A stretch of DNA of 64,000 nucleotides, from the NCBI GenBank assembly GCA_036873755.1, contig JAVTVY010037342.1, forward strand, positions 62,001 through 126,000, read 5' to 3'. Below, piece by piece: positions 24,001-39,000 of the stretch. How positions within the stretch are numbered: position 1 is the stretch's first letter; every line of letters starts with the position of its first letter. This DNA is from Hanleya hanleyi. Taxonomy: Eukaryota > Mollusca > Polyplacophora > Lepidopleurida > Hanleyidae. A program made the translations under genes and the position numbers. The notes below the pieces were generated by a model, which was not told where the DNA came from, searched no databases, and saw nothing but the letters and a program-made list of their open reading frames with translations.

Positions 24001-27000
24001 TGAAAATTAGGTTCATGTAATGGAAACTCCTGGAAAATAACTTTTTGTATTTCCCACGATCGCTAACAGCTGTTTCCCATCAACAGCAGATTAATCGTGT
24101 TGACCATTGTTTACTATAGTGTTAAAAAACTCCTGGAAAATGACCTAAATCAGCATGAAAAACTCGTAGAAAACATCTTGAGTTCCCATTGAATATAAGT
24201 GTATGAACCCTGTACGTTCAATTATCCCGAGGTTTGCTCTTCAGTAAGATTCCTTCAGCTGTTGGGAACCCTTCATGTTCCAAGTGAAGGAAGAATGAAC
24301 TGTTGTCAGATGGTCCTTTGTAGAGCTTGTCTTGCATCAATCCTGGCCTATAAAGCCAGGCATGTTTCATTTCAGAACTCCTCAGATATTTCTCCGCTTT
24401 TCCCACCCACCCAAGCTTTCTATGCGGGAGCTGTCTTTTTGCCCTGTAGATTAATGTTGGTGGAAGAGTCCTGCTTGAATCGGACAGGTTTTGAGGTGCA
24501 ATATCCATTCTTTGGTAACGAGCAAGGCCATCCTTAAAAAACATTGAAGGGGTACAATATTTTATAAATGCATTCCCATAGACCAGTATCGGACTAGACA
24601 TAGCTTTGCAGGAGCATCTGACCACTTGATGGTTCATACATCTCGCAAAGCCTTAATGTTATTTTAAACAATAAAAGATTTTCTTCATCTATCGTTTGTA
24701 GTTGACAATGTTGAAATTCACATGGCTGTAACCTTGTATTTTTTTAGCAGCTGGTTATGGTCAGACAGGCCAGTCTACCACAGCGGCAACTTCATATGGC
24801 CAACAAGGCTACGGACAGCAACAACAACCACAACAACAAAGCTACGGCAGTCAACAGGCCAGCTACGGCAGCCCGCAACAGTCACAGAGTTATGGAGATT
24901 ATGGACAGTCCAGTTATGGGTCGTCGGCACCCTCACAGCCCCAAGGTGGATATGGAGGCCCTCCCTCAGGTACTAATTGAGACTTCCACTGTGCATTAAG
25001 CAAATTAAATTTCTCCATGGTGTACGAGAACCTTTCCACTGAACTGGCAGCAGTCTGTCCTGTGTCCACATGGACTTTCATGTGGTAATAAAATATACCA
25101 GGCTTTGTTTGAATAGGTGCATAGATTCAGATAAACAAACTCGACCAAAACTGATTTGCTGGTTTTTTTGTTTTTTTCTGGTATCATCTCCACTTGTAGA
25201 CTGAATTAATTTAACATTAGACTGAACTGTTAACATGAGGCTATTCTATGAATAACACCTTTATTGCTGTGGAGCTGAATGTTTCGTTGAAGATACTTCC
25301 AACTTTTTCTAACGAAATTTCCGCTCCACGACAAAGTTGTTATCCATAGAATAATAACATTGTGTTATATACATGGACTTCTAAATGCCCATTAAGGAAA
25401 TGAATTCATTTAACTGGTAGCTCGTAAAATGTGATTTATCGCTAAATTATGTCCTTTGTCTATTCATTATTATTAAATGAAATGTATATAATTTAAAAGT
25501 CAACTGTGACGATTGTGGGAAGTAAAGTTCATTTCTGTTTTCAAGGAGGTCGTTCTGGTGGTGGTAGTAGTATGGGCGGCAACAGCTATGGGTAAGCAAC
25601 TCTTTAAATTTTGGGGCTGCATTCAGCAGAACCAATTAGACTGGTAAATCGAATGTGTTTGTGCGTTGAATGGGTTGGTACATTAAATAATCATCCAGTC
25701 AGATGCATCAGAAGATGCAGATAATGAGTTCAAGTACTGTGATCGACAATGTAATTTATATAAGGGTTATCGTCGTCGATCATGTAACGAGTGTATAATA
25801 ATGTAGTAGTACAAATATTACGATGGGTGTTCCGCATAAAAACATACTGATCGGGGGATATATTTATGCAGTGACAACCAACAATGGGATTTACTCGATA
25901 ACATTTGTTTTAGATGACAAATGCATAATATATACGAAAATTAAATATTGGGATATGGAGGGAGACTCCCCCGTGGCTCCTCTCCTACTCTAATGTGAAA
26001 TATGTCGGTGTTGAGGGGTCAAGGCAGATTAGAATGATTCCTTATTATTAGAGTATTTGTAGGTCATATGAATGTCAAACACCGGGATCGCTAGGCAAAC
26101 AGGTTTTGAAAGTTTTCATTTGAATTGCCATGCATATATACATGCCATTGAACTGTATATAATCCTGTTGTGAATTGTTTTCTGAGTACTTTTCTGACAG
26201 GTTCAAGTTAATTTGCTGCCTCGTTACGTACCAATCATACAATACGTGACGAGTTACAACAATAGGGTTATAACAAAGACAAAAAATTTGTTGGGTAGTA
26301 CCGAACATACGAATGGGAGACAAAACTGTTTCTCGTAGGTGTTAATTTGGGGAACAAAAGGGTATAAAATTCTTTCTCCAAGGTATAAATTTTGGGGACA
26401 TGGTCTCTAGGAGTGGAGTAAATCTTTAACGGTATGAAAATGCTATTGCATACACTCGGGTTAGTGGCTCTGGTTAACAAACTTGTGATATTTGTAAACA
26501 CAAAAATGCTTCCGTGGATGGTTTTTTCACATTTAATTTCGGGCAATCTGTGATGGACAAGTCTCTTTTTTTTTTTATGATTGAGGAAAGTGTGGTTTTA
26601 TTATTGTACAATTTTCACTTTACAAATATTTGACTTGATAATGTCTGTAAAGACATTGTGCTGCTGTTGAATGTACCAAGAACAGACCTAAGAATTAAAA
26701 AACTGTCAGAGTTGTTCAATATATATATATCTTTTGGACTGCTCAAGGCAAGAAATTATACTATGGGCTACTGCAACAGGCATTTCACATTGTATATTTA
26801 CCCCGCTACAATCTTGTAAGAAAGAAAACGGGCAGGGATCAAAATGTTCCATTTTTCCAGGTCCTCCATCATCCAGTGGATGACTTCGTGAAAAACTGAG
26901 GTCCTTCCATTGAGATTGAGGTCATCCAACTTAAACTTAACCTTCAACTTAAATTGTAATCTTAACTGAGTGTTTCAATATTTTTTTTTCACTCCTGCCA

Positions 27001-30000
27001 AATGCAATTTCCAGAATGGAAACTTGGAAGAAAAAAACAAAACAGTTGAATAGTATCTTACACATCCTCATGCCGACATAATACAAGATCATTTTCTCTT
27101 GGGGTTATATTGTTGTATCAAAATGTAATAGGTGCACAAGGAAGTTGCAATTTGGCTTTTTTGAATTGTCAAATTCAAGACAAACCTCACAAGACGTTTA
27201 GTTACTTTCATTACCAAAATGCAACCAGGAATGAGGATCCATTTTGTCTCCATGAATCTTGACGGTGATCAACTTTCAATGAAGTACTGGTCAATTTGTA
27301 CCTCGCTCCCACTAGACTCTACCCGGAGTACACGTGATTCTGGATGGTTGTACAGCCCCACACAACTTCATCTGGCGTGGAAATTTCATCTGATGTTTGG
27401 CACGTTTGATCATCAATAATGTTCTGTGAGGAATTGACTTCATCAGCCCAGGGGCGTTTTGAAGCCCCCAAAACCACGAAAACGATTCATGATGCAAATA
27501 TACAAGTGCTGTCAGCTACGGAAAGTTCGTATTGATGTTGCAAGTGAAAGTGCACGAGTGAAATTTTTCCGAGGGAACTACTGATGTCATAGCTTGAAGT
27601 TATGAAAGGAAGGGAGGTCACTCGTGGTGACAGTGTATCCACATAGGATCATTTCACACCATCCACTCAAGCAGCAAACATGGCCGGCCGGCAGTAAGTT
27701 GGGCTGTCAGCGGGAAAGATGAACAAACATTTTCAACAATTCTGCCAAATCCAAGATATTGACCAGTTTGTTTTTACAGAAGTCTATTTTTTTTGTGATC
27801 GTCAGGAGGATGACCTGGGCTTCAATTTTACTAGTCGGCACATTTTTCTGGTCGTAAAACGAGTGAACGACCAAACATTTTGTTCTAAATATACCTGAAG
27901 TGCATAATACAGTGTAACCTCGCTATAACGCTGTTATTGGGGGACCAAATTTGAACCACCTTACAGATTTTCAGCATTGTAAAACGGCTGAAATGATATG
28001 GATTTGTTAATACGGGGGCGATGACAGAACCCGCCTTGTATCAGAATCGGCGCTATATCGAGGTACCTTATATAGCAAGGCTAGACTGTAAGTAAAGGGC
28101 ATTCTGCCATTTGTGGTATGATTGAATAAAGGAATCCTTGATTCATAATTAATAATAGCATTTTATGATTACAACACAACAAAAGATCTTGTGAAAACTA
28201 TGCTCATTGCTAAGTAATTCACAACAGAGCGACTGGTGCTGGTAATGGGGGAAGTCTGAATTGGGGCAGCTGCTAGTTTCACCCCATTGATGCCTTTGGT
28301 AGCACGCAAAGATATGCAGCTGTCTGTTTGAAGGAGGATGGACCCAGAAGTAGTTTAATTAAATACCAAGAATACAGACAGCCCTCAGACGTTGATTCCT
28401 GTAGAACTTGTCGGAGTTGACCAGTGATCACATGTATTCGGCTTGAGTGGATAGACCTTGTTCATATACAATGGCACTGGCTGCACTGTGGATTACTCGC
28501 TGTAAATCTGTTGCGCACAAAGACTTGCCTGTGGCATCCAGCCCACACAATTCACCTCGGCAATCAGCAATTGCCGAGGTAAATGCCGTGTGCCGAGGTA
28601 AATGCAGTGGCATAAGCAGTTCACCTCAGTAATGTTTAACATGGCGTTAAATTGGAGTTATTTTAATATATTATTTTTGCCGAGGTGAGTTTCCCGAATT
28701 GTGTGGGCTGAGGATCATCCTAGACGGGCTGGATTGTGTTAATTAAAAAGTTTTGTGAGGTAACAAGTGTTGTCACTGAAGAGAGGATCATCCTAGATGG
28801 GCTGGATTGTGTTAATTAAAAAGTTTTGTGAGGTAACAAGTGTTGTCACTGAAGAGCCATGAAGTCGGGTGTTTTTGCCAACTAACAAGTATGAATGGTT
28901 TAAAGGTTCTGTCGTTAACGGTTCATCGCAACCCAGTAGGTAAGAAGTTATTCACACTGCATACCATATCAAAAATGGAAAAACACAGGTTTCCAGGTAC
29001 AGTGGGGACTCCACTCCAGGGCTCCACACCCAAAGCTAGGAGTTTTGAGGGTATTTTGAAATGTTAGTTGTTGAATGGTCAGTGATCATTTTCAGGGGAG
29101 ATTATTTTTCCATCAACATTGTTAGATCATGAACAGATTGTGTAAAATAGTTTCAATAATAGATTTGTTCATATTGCAGGAGACCTGATCATTAAAGTGT
29201 TGTCAATGCATTTTCTCAACTGGTGATGAAATGGACGTATTTGTCTAATGTGGTATTTCCAGAAGTAAAATTCAAACCTAGCATTTGAATGTGTTAACTG
29301 AAAATCTAGAATTCCCAGTGGATGTTATTGATGTCTGCCAGAGAGATGTCATTCTGTCTTTTAATTAGTCTTATATTTTTGGGGCAGTTGGAATTTGACG
29401 TGTACATCGCGTGTATGCTTGCCGGCCACATGGGCAGGGGGACATTTTCTATTTTTTAATAAGCGGGCCCAGTACATTACTGCGCTGTCCAACATAGGAA
29501 AATAACATATTGTCAAGGTACTTCAAACATCCTAATAATTCAAGACTTGTCAGGAAGTGCATTTATAAAACCGTGAAGTACCAGATTAGAGGCATTACGT
29601 GGGGGTGATTGTGTTAATGGGGGTTGCACAAGGTCCATCTTTGGTCATTGTGCAAGCTTCGCGTTGAATTACATGTACAATGTAGTGTTCATCGTATCAA
29701 AGTCTGGGTGAGCACCATTTTGTCACTGCTTAATGTAAATTAATTTTGAAGGAAAATGGTTACATGTAATTTTCATATTCAGACGTCCGATAGAACCAGT
29801 AATAAGTGGTGTATTGGTCACAGAGTTGGTCTTATTGTTGGTGCTGTTGAATTTAGATATGAAAGCTGAACATAACTTTGCTGTACCTGTCCTCTTCGCT
29901 TGGAACATTTTGTTTATCACTTGTGGTGAACTCTTTCGTTAGAACTTTGTTTATTTCTAATTCACTATGATAAACTCTTTGTTTAGAACAACACTGTTTA

Positions 30001-33000
30001 TCACTAATTGGTCATGGTGAACTCTTCGGTTAGGAGAACACCTTGAGCAGTTCATCAATCCACCATGATGAACTGCTCGAACAACTTGAATAAAGTTCAA
30101 TCTTTTGATAATTTCATAGATGTTAATGCTGTTTAGTTAATGCTATTTGAAACCTCTTCTTTAGTATTGGATGTCTGACGAAGGGTGTCGAGTTCCACAC
30201 TATTAAAGCAGTGTTGAATGCCTGAAGGTGAAGGTTGTTAATTTCAGAGGGAGCCAATTGCAGTGTTTATTCTTATCAAATTTGACTCCCTCAAATGTGT
30301 TTAAGAAACCCGATTTCACATTAGGTACATCTGATTGCTACACATGTCATAGTTTGAGGTTCAATATCTTGGTCATATTGTTTAGCTGCCGACATTAATG
30401 TTTGCACATTCAAGCTGGGTTATAACTATCATCTTCAACAGTCCGGTCAACACAAGGTACCTGTATCTCCAGTGTATTCAGTGTTATTTCATATGCTTCT
30501 TGTAGTGATGTTAAATTGTTTGGTTTAACCAGAGCCACGCCACTTCATGAATGATAAATCTTACAAAATGGTTTAAGTATGTAAACGGTCCATTTCTCAC
30601 TTAACGTGATACCAAGTTATGGGGGGACAACGATGCATTAAACCAAATTTGCTCCTGCATTGTATGATGTGTATTGAAATGGTGTTGAGGAAACATAAGC
30701 CAGGTGGTTAACCAGTGTAAACAACGTTTAATGGTGCCCAAGAAGAAGCTATCTTTAAAAGCTGCACATGGATCATGTGAAGGGACGGGTACAGTGGCCA
30801 GCCAGTAGAATCTTAGTTGTTAGTATAGTCAGCCCATGGCCAAGGCTAGGTTCATGGACTGGCTGTACTGACACGATTCTGTATAATTTCAGCGGCGGCA
30901 GGAGTGGTGGAGTTTACAAGGGTGGTAAGTGGTAGTATGAGGATTAAAATCGCCTCACTTTCTATCTTTGGTTATTGATGATAGGGCAAACAGAATGAAA
31001 ATAGATCCATAAAGAGGAAAATAACTACTTCTTCCTGGAAGAGTTTCACATTTACATGAAAAGTTAAGTGTTATATGTACTGCTGGCAATGGCCTAATAT
31101 TATCCAACTTGGGGTGTTTATGCATGAACCTGTTGGAGCAAAGCAATCGAAATCAAACAGCTGTAGCAGGGTAAAGAATGTTCCAAGTATATGGATAAGA
31201 AACAATTAACCAGATTTGATGGAAATCAAACATTTGAGTTGGATGAGTGGTTGATATATATTCATGCAAACGGTCTTGTTCCAGTGTTATAAATTTGTTG
31301 TCCGGTGATGGTAAAATTTGTATTTCACGCTAACATTTCTCCAAAGTATTGTGATCGTACATGTGTATGAAATAACCAGTTGAACGTGTTCAACAAAAGG
31401 TGTACATGTGCAGTAAATAAATCTCGCACATAAGTTGAGGTGGTTGATCAGCATACAGTGCTGTGATATTAATATACAAATTGCGATGCAGTGTCCATAA
31501 GTTGGGGGTTACATGTAATCATTAAATACATAAATGGTGGTGAATCGTACAAAAAAATCGTGAAGAGCTAGTAAAACTCCCCAGATACATGGGCATTTTG
31601 AATTTTCATTTTCTAAAGCCTTAAACGTGCAACCAGTTTAGAGATGCGTCCGGAATAGCAAACGATAAGTCAACAAAAATAACAAGCATTGGAGGTGTTT
31701 AAATATATGGTTTCCCCTTCCTAGACTAACCATATCTTTAATTTAATTGGAATTGGATCCCTGCCAAACTTTGCCATGTGTAATAGGTTGTGCCCAAATG
31801 AGGGAGATCTAATGCCCTAGCTACAAGGTTAGATTAAAGGTTTGAAGTACAAGCAGGGTATTGTAAAGCTGTCAATTCCTTTTCTATACACTAATCATAA
31901 GATGAGTCATTTAATGCGATTTCCGTCCGTCTGTTAACTTCGCTTTAATGTGGGATATCTGCAGTTCGGGATTGGTACCAAACTTTGGGTATACCGTATC
32001 CATGGGTCAAAGAGAAATCCTATTCATTTTTGTGTCCAGGCCACGGTTGTTGAAAACTCAGTAAATCCTTGAAAATTGTTACATTTATGCTACAAGTACA
32101 GTTCAAAGATGTGGATTGTGATGGCAAAGAAGCCTCCTTGGGTCGTCCATCTTGTTAATGCAGTATCTATGGGAGAATTATAACCAGGCTTTTTTTGAAT
32201 TTGTATTACATACCCGACTGGCAAGGAGTCAAAAGCTTAGTGAAGATGACTGACTTTCACCGATTTTATCTAGGTCAAGTTAGAGTATTAGTGATTTTTG
32301 GAAGGATTTCATCTAGGCTTTTCAAATTGATATATTTGCATCTTGTGATCAACTAGAAGCCTTCCCAATTTAACTGACCTTAACCTATTTCATCGAGGTC
32401 TAATTGACAGGTTTTTTTACAGGGTTAGGCATGCAAGGTATATATTGAAGCCCATAAGGCTGTCATTGGTCAAAATACCACTAAAGTAATTGAAAAAGAT
32501 TTGCCAGCTTCACATTCATTGATGAATTAAATGAGCTGAAGTCTGTCACCGAGTATAAAACAAGAAAATATGTTTTGTTCTGGGGCAAGGTTACTGCTAT
32601 ACTGGTTCTATGGTTTAGTGTTTTACCCTATTTCAACAGAACCTTTTGTCAAATCCTTCACAAAGTTTTGTTGGATTTGAACAAAGACAGTTATTAATGG
32701 TTAAATTGAAATGAAAAAATACACAATGCAATGATCAGTGTAAAGTTTTCATGTAGGTAAAGTCTTCAGAAATGGACGTAAGCAATTGAAATAGTCTGCC
32801 AATGCGTGGCAAGGTTAATGGTTTATCGTAACCTCAGCAAAGGAGAGTTGAATGAGGTGTCATTAGAAAAAAAAACAAAAAAACATTCATATGGTTTAAA
32901 AGAACGACTTGGGTTGTCAGATGGACGATGTCCACTGCTGTTAGGGCAACCATTCAGATGATGTGAAATAACGGTTTCATGTTGGTACGTACATGTATAA

Positions 33001-36000
33001 AGTGCAATGAAAAGGTGGAACTTGAAACATGTGAAAGTGTTGACAAGGGAAACGACTAAACCTGTGGTCTAACGTTGATGTAGATTTACATATTACCTTT
33101 AATGTTGTTGAAATTTTCATATGCTATTTCAGTTCCTGGAATGGTTGTCTACTAAAAATCCTAACCATATATATGTTTAATATAGTGTTCTGAATAGTTT
33201 ACCATCCTGCTGTTCATGTATTCTGACCGACAAACATAATTCGAGATACATTTTTGAGTTGGGCGAGTAGACCACTGTCCAAGATCTGGACCCCTTGTCC
33301 TCAAATTATATCTGTTTCTAATCTGTGTTCTATTTTTTTCTAGGTGATGGTTCATATGGATCAGGAGGTTAGTATTAATATTATCACTCCAAGGTTTGCT
33401 CCTTTGTGATACTAGGAAAATTTTCTGGTGGAAAACTACATTCGATAAATTGGGTTCAAATCCATTGCTAGACCCAGGTCTGTCTGGTCCACAAAGTAAT
33501 TTTGTTAAGGGTACAGATACCTCCTGCACACACTTTTACACACCCTCTAGAACTTGTCTTTATACAGCCAAAAGTATGCCACACAGCTATGGCAATGTAT
33601 ATATTTCTTGACGGCACATTCCTTGAGGATTCCAAATATATAAGTTTGTTCACTGTATACCTGTATGTTCTGAAGATATTTGGATTTTAATTTAATTTAA
33701 TCGTAACTTATTTCCTGCAGAAGACGACTCAAACAGGAAATCTGTTTCTCAGTTTTATCAATTTTGGTCTAGTTCTCATTCTTTTGACATTCAATGGAAT
33801 ATTTTTCACAGAATCGAGCAACTGTTTTGAATTAAATGTCAATAGAAAAAGAACTACACCAAAATTGACAAAACGGAGACACCGATTTCCTGTTAGTTCT
33901 ACAGCAAATGATGCAAGTTAAGAAAAGTTAAATACTTAAAATGCCATTTAAAAAAGAAGGCTCATTTTTTTTTTAACTATTTTGTTTAAATTTCAATATC
34001 TTCACAACCTACAGATTTATGGTAATTTTTTTTTATATATTTGGAATTCATAAGAAATGCGCTTTCAACAAATATATACATTACCACAGCTATATGGCAT
34101 ACTTTTAGCAGTACAAAGACAAATCCTAGGGCATGTGCAAAAGTGTCTGCAGGAGGGCTCTGTATCCTTAATGTGATTGACCTGATCACTGGTGAAAACC
34201 AAGGCAGCATCTAAATCAAATTCCTACTTGCCTTAATCTTTAGGATAAATTTAGTTGTCCAGAATTTTGAGGTTGTCATGGCACTTGAAATCTGAAAATT
34301 ATTTGGCACCAAATTGGTCAAAAATATTGGGTTTATTGAAAATTTTGTTTGCAAATGGTTCCTTTAACAAATAATTGATGGGAAGCTACTGGGCTTTCTG
34401 CCTCATTTCAGGTAAAATTAAGGAAGTTTCTAGATAACTACAGACCTGCTTATCACCTAAGATATGATCTATAAATCCCTGCTAAATAAATCAGGAGTTA
34501 ATAAAGTACCTTCTCCAGGTTCTTGCTCTAGGTATTTGGTGTCCATTGCAGGTGGTCTTGTGTTAGCTGAGATTGTATCTGGTCAACTTGTTCAGTGATT
34601 TCAGCTAAATAACAGAACATTTAGATTCTGACAAATCTTTTCTAGTGGTAGTTTGGCAAATCATTTGCTTTGTGTTTTGAAATTTGGCCCCATTCCAAGA
34701 AGAGTAACATCCATCATTATAATAACATTTTGGCACGAGGAGTCAAATTTTGCTAGTATCGTTTTCAACAGTTAGTGTTGAAAGAATGTCAAGGAGGTTC
34801 AAGAAAAATTCAAATTTACGCCTACTGCATCTACCAAAACGGGTATATTTAAACTAAATTTTATGGAAAAAGAAAATACTAACTTGAAGAAAAAGTTCTG
34901 AAGTATTTTTGAATTAGATCATGTGTTTTCCAAGTGTGGAGGCAATAAGACAAAAAGGAAGAAATGCTGGCGAATGGATTTGGCAAAATCCGGGCAATTT
35001 GTCTTCCATGTTGGCATTCTACTCTCTCGAAGAGAAGCCTGGTTAAAGGGGAACCCAAGGGCGAGAGATGTTACCATATTTTTGCTGAAAATTAATTCAT
35101 GGAAATATTCTTCCTGGTTGCGGAGATATTGTATTCAAAGAATTTTGGGTCTGATAGTAATTTGGGATGCACGTGAGCTAGAGATCATTAGATGTGTATT
35201 CTCTTTTCAAAGATATACAATTGATTCTTTTGCATTTCATTAATATTTACAGGTTATTGGATATCGCTTTGTTACGAATAGTTTCAGAAATATGGTTACC
35301 ATACCAACCAGTAACGAAGTCGTTTTAAAATCCTTGGTAACTGGTTACCATGGTAACCATTCTTCTAAAAATTATTGGAATGTTCCCAAAAGCAAAGGTC
35401 ATTTATTTTACATAATGAATATGCAGTATTATAAATTTAAGATTTGACTTCTACATCTGTGAATATACCATAATAAATCTAGTTCATTATCAGGACTTGT
35501 TGACCTCACAAAAGCTCATTTGAATAAATCCCATGAATATCTGATTGATCTCTGCAACCATTTGGAGTATTTACACCATGTAAACGGCATCTTGTTCATG
35601 CGAGTACATCCTTCTCTTAAAAGTGAACCTAGACCATTTGGGTTCCCCTTTAATACGAGTATCATAGACTTAGTGTGTTACATCCAACTTGTAACTGAAA
35701 ATATTTACAAGGGATGGCAAAACTTGTTTCCTTGATAAAAATAGGACTAGCTGTGATAATCTGTGATTATTAGCCAGAACCGACCGGATTGCCTGATGAA
35801 GCTACCTCTGTGATCACTCGAGTTGGATCTACCCTATTCTGGAGCTCTCAATTGCACAGTCGGATGGGTTGACTGGTTATGACATGAAATAATATGCTAA
35901 TAGTAAAATCAGAGAATGCTGCTGAATTTACATCCAGGATTGTGGTCTAATACATGTATTTAGAAGAAACTGGTCTTGCTTCACCCCTTTGCATCCTAAA

Positions 36001-39000
36001 TGTGAAATGAAATAACATTTTCTATTTGGGATAGCCAGTTATCTAATCTACAAATAAATGAAAGAATTCTTATCTCGATGAAGCAAGGCCCGTTCCTTTA
36101 ATTTGAAAGGCTTCAAACTTGATAATGCTAGCTGGTTTGTTCCATTGACATGGTTTCAGTTGAATGCAAGTGTGTTTCTGCCACCCTTGAACAAAAGCTG
36201 CCAATACTGGTACATTCTTTTAGTTTCAAAGTCAATGTTTTGGGCGGGTTTCTTGAATCGGGGTTGGGGTTGAGGCTCGACTGTTACCTTCGGCTAAAAA
36301 AACCCCCACAATATGGAGTGGTTCAATATGAACATATAGTTTTCCTGTTACTATCGTTTATTATTATGGAAAGCTAATATCGACATACAAGACTTGCGTG
36401 CAGTGCAGAAATGTCCTAGCAAGTATATGGACAATTTCCGATATTTGTACAAAAGTATCGTGCTGCATGTACTTGGGTATGCTGGTAATAGCTTCTCTAG
36501 CTAGATATCTACATATAATGTTAACTGGACTTCCTGCATACCTGGCATTCCTCAGCATTGAATCCAACTTTGCTTTTTCTATACTGCTGATAATAGAGCA
36601 AATGGAGATTCAGTTGGACACAATATTTGTATCTGGGCTTCCTGACAGCGTCACTGAAGAGGATCTGAAAAAACACTTCGGCAGTATTGGCATCATAAAG
36701 GTACATTTGCACGATACATTATTCACAAACAATTAGTCAATGAAAATTTGCTCGCTTGGGCTTAATAGAAGAAATTATTCCTGGCAGTGTTATGAATTGT
36801 GCAGGCCGCATTTTGTTGCAAAAATCTTAAGTATGACCTTGTACTATAAAGTATTTTCTTCTCTCCAGTGCTTTACAAACTTATTAGCAATTTGTATAAA
36901 CCACTTAAGTAAGAACCAAAGTATCTACTTTTGTGACAGTAATTTCATAGTGGCAATCAGATATAAGTAATTAATATCAATAAATGGCCTGGCTGCTGTC
37001 AAAGACATTAGACCTTCATTTTGTGACCATTTGCTACTCTAATTAGTCTGAAGCCTCCAAATATCTCGAGTAGGAAATCTTCAAAAATTGCAATTTGTTT
37101 AACTTGGGGAAACCCTACAAATTGAATGGAGAAAATGTTGGGATGGGGGGGGGGGACCAGGAATCTTGAAAAATATGGTATGACAAAGTGACAAATATTT
37201 TCAAAGATAAGTAGAGCCATTTTGGAATGATAGGTTCAATTATTTTGTGAGTAATGTTGCATATGTCATACTGTACCATATTTATGGAAACCTGCAAACA
37301 GACCGACAAGAAGACAATGGGCCCGAAGATCTGGATCTACAAGGATAAAATGACCGGCCGCCCGAAGGGAGAGGCAACAGTGACATACGACGATCCTGAA
37401 ACTGCTACAGCTGCCATCAAGTGGTTCAATGGTTTGTACTCACTGTGCCTACTTACAAGGTTCATTTATGGGTTCAACACCATTATCTCCTTGCATAATC
37501 TCTGCTTACAAATCTTGTTCAACTAAAACTCCTCCTCCGTCCGTGCCCAACTGACCAGGCTCTATCATCAGCAGTATTGTGACTATAATTGTTACTGACC
37601 AATCCTCCTACAAAAATTACACTTGTCCATCATTATAATACTGAATTTGGGGGACAAAATTTGGCTACATGCATACGGGAATTCCCCTAATGATTCGATC
37701 ACCGAAAGCGCAGCAAAAATGGCATAAATCTGGCAATATTCTCCATGGCACCAGCTTCAAAGTGTCGCATATTGTCAGTATGACTTTAATTTAATTTGAA
37801 TGAAGATTGAGATTTTCATTTTTTCTCTGTTTGAATAACGGAGTTGAAAAGTGAACTTCCTGTGATTGAATTATTAGGGTAATTACCGTTACATATTATA
37901 TACAGTTATATATTGGGGGACATTGTCTGTGCTATACGGACACCTGCTTTATAATTAACCACGTTATAATTCGGGGCAAGTGTACCTTGAATGATCAACT
38001 AGGTTTTCATTGTCAATTTGGCTGATGATTGTGCAGGAAAGTTCGCAACAATATGAAACATTGGCTAAATAAAATTACCGTGCTACATGGCTGATATCTT
38101 TGCAAGACTGACTGCCTGCAAATGCAAGGTCTGAGGGTCTTGCTGGGCATCTGGTATTACCTTTAATATAGAATATGGAAGGCAGTTGTAGTCCTCTTCC
38201 TTCGAAGAACTAAATGACGTTGCCTTTCATTTTCTACTCCATGGACTTCTCAATTTAATTTGAATTGAACCAATGCCATAGTGGCTTCTTTTGAAAGCAG
38301 CAGCGTTTGTTAACAGGTGGAGTAGAGTAATAGCATTCAATACATGTACATGTTTTCCCTTGCTGGATTGGTCGAGTATTGTTTGTCCATGAGGACTTCA
38401 GTTACAGCTCTGTAGGTCAGAATGAGCTGCAAGACCCTGTCCTGTATTCCAGATGCCAACTTACTTCAACTTCAACATGCTCTTCACTTCTTTGCATGAA
38501 ACATTGTTGACCACCCTTTGCTGGTGCTTTGAATGGTAAAAGTTGGCCACTAAACTTAAGAAGCCAAAAAAAAAGAAGCCATTTCGAATTTAGAAATACT
38601 GTCCATGCTTGCACTGTGCAATGCTTTTACAAGCAATCAAAAATGTCAATGGTCTAGTAAATTCTTGGAGTGGCAGTACTAGGTTTGTGGTTTCCTTTTG
38701 CCATGCCCGTTGTGTTGGTCTGCCCCCCCACCCCCCCCATTTCTAGTCCTGTCCCAATTTTTACCCCTCGGCCAATTTTGGGCATGGGGTATTGTCGTCT
38801 TGTACGTCCGTCTGTCCGTACGTCCGTACGTGAGCGAGATAGCCGGAAAACGGTTTCACTGAAGAATTTCAAATTTGGTATGCTTATTTACCTAGTCAAG
38901 GACCAGAAGCCTATTGAATTGGGACCTGATTGGGTGGAAACCTTGGGGGCCATCTTTAATTTTATGCAAAATGGATAATGATCCATATCTCGGAAACCAT

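Noticed and set aside
36398..36736. Long plus frame with hydrophobic N-terminus running into the RRM
   Set aside because: Only the part from 36597 is exon. The upstream part is intron 9, since the AATAG acceptor and phase 1 entry from exon 9 fit exactly.
37254..37526. Continuation of FET exon 11 to a stop at 37526
   Set aside because: Homology stops at the FNG motif and a GTTTGT donor is in the right phase for exon 12, so the continuation is intron unless it is retained.
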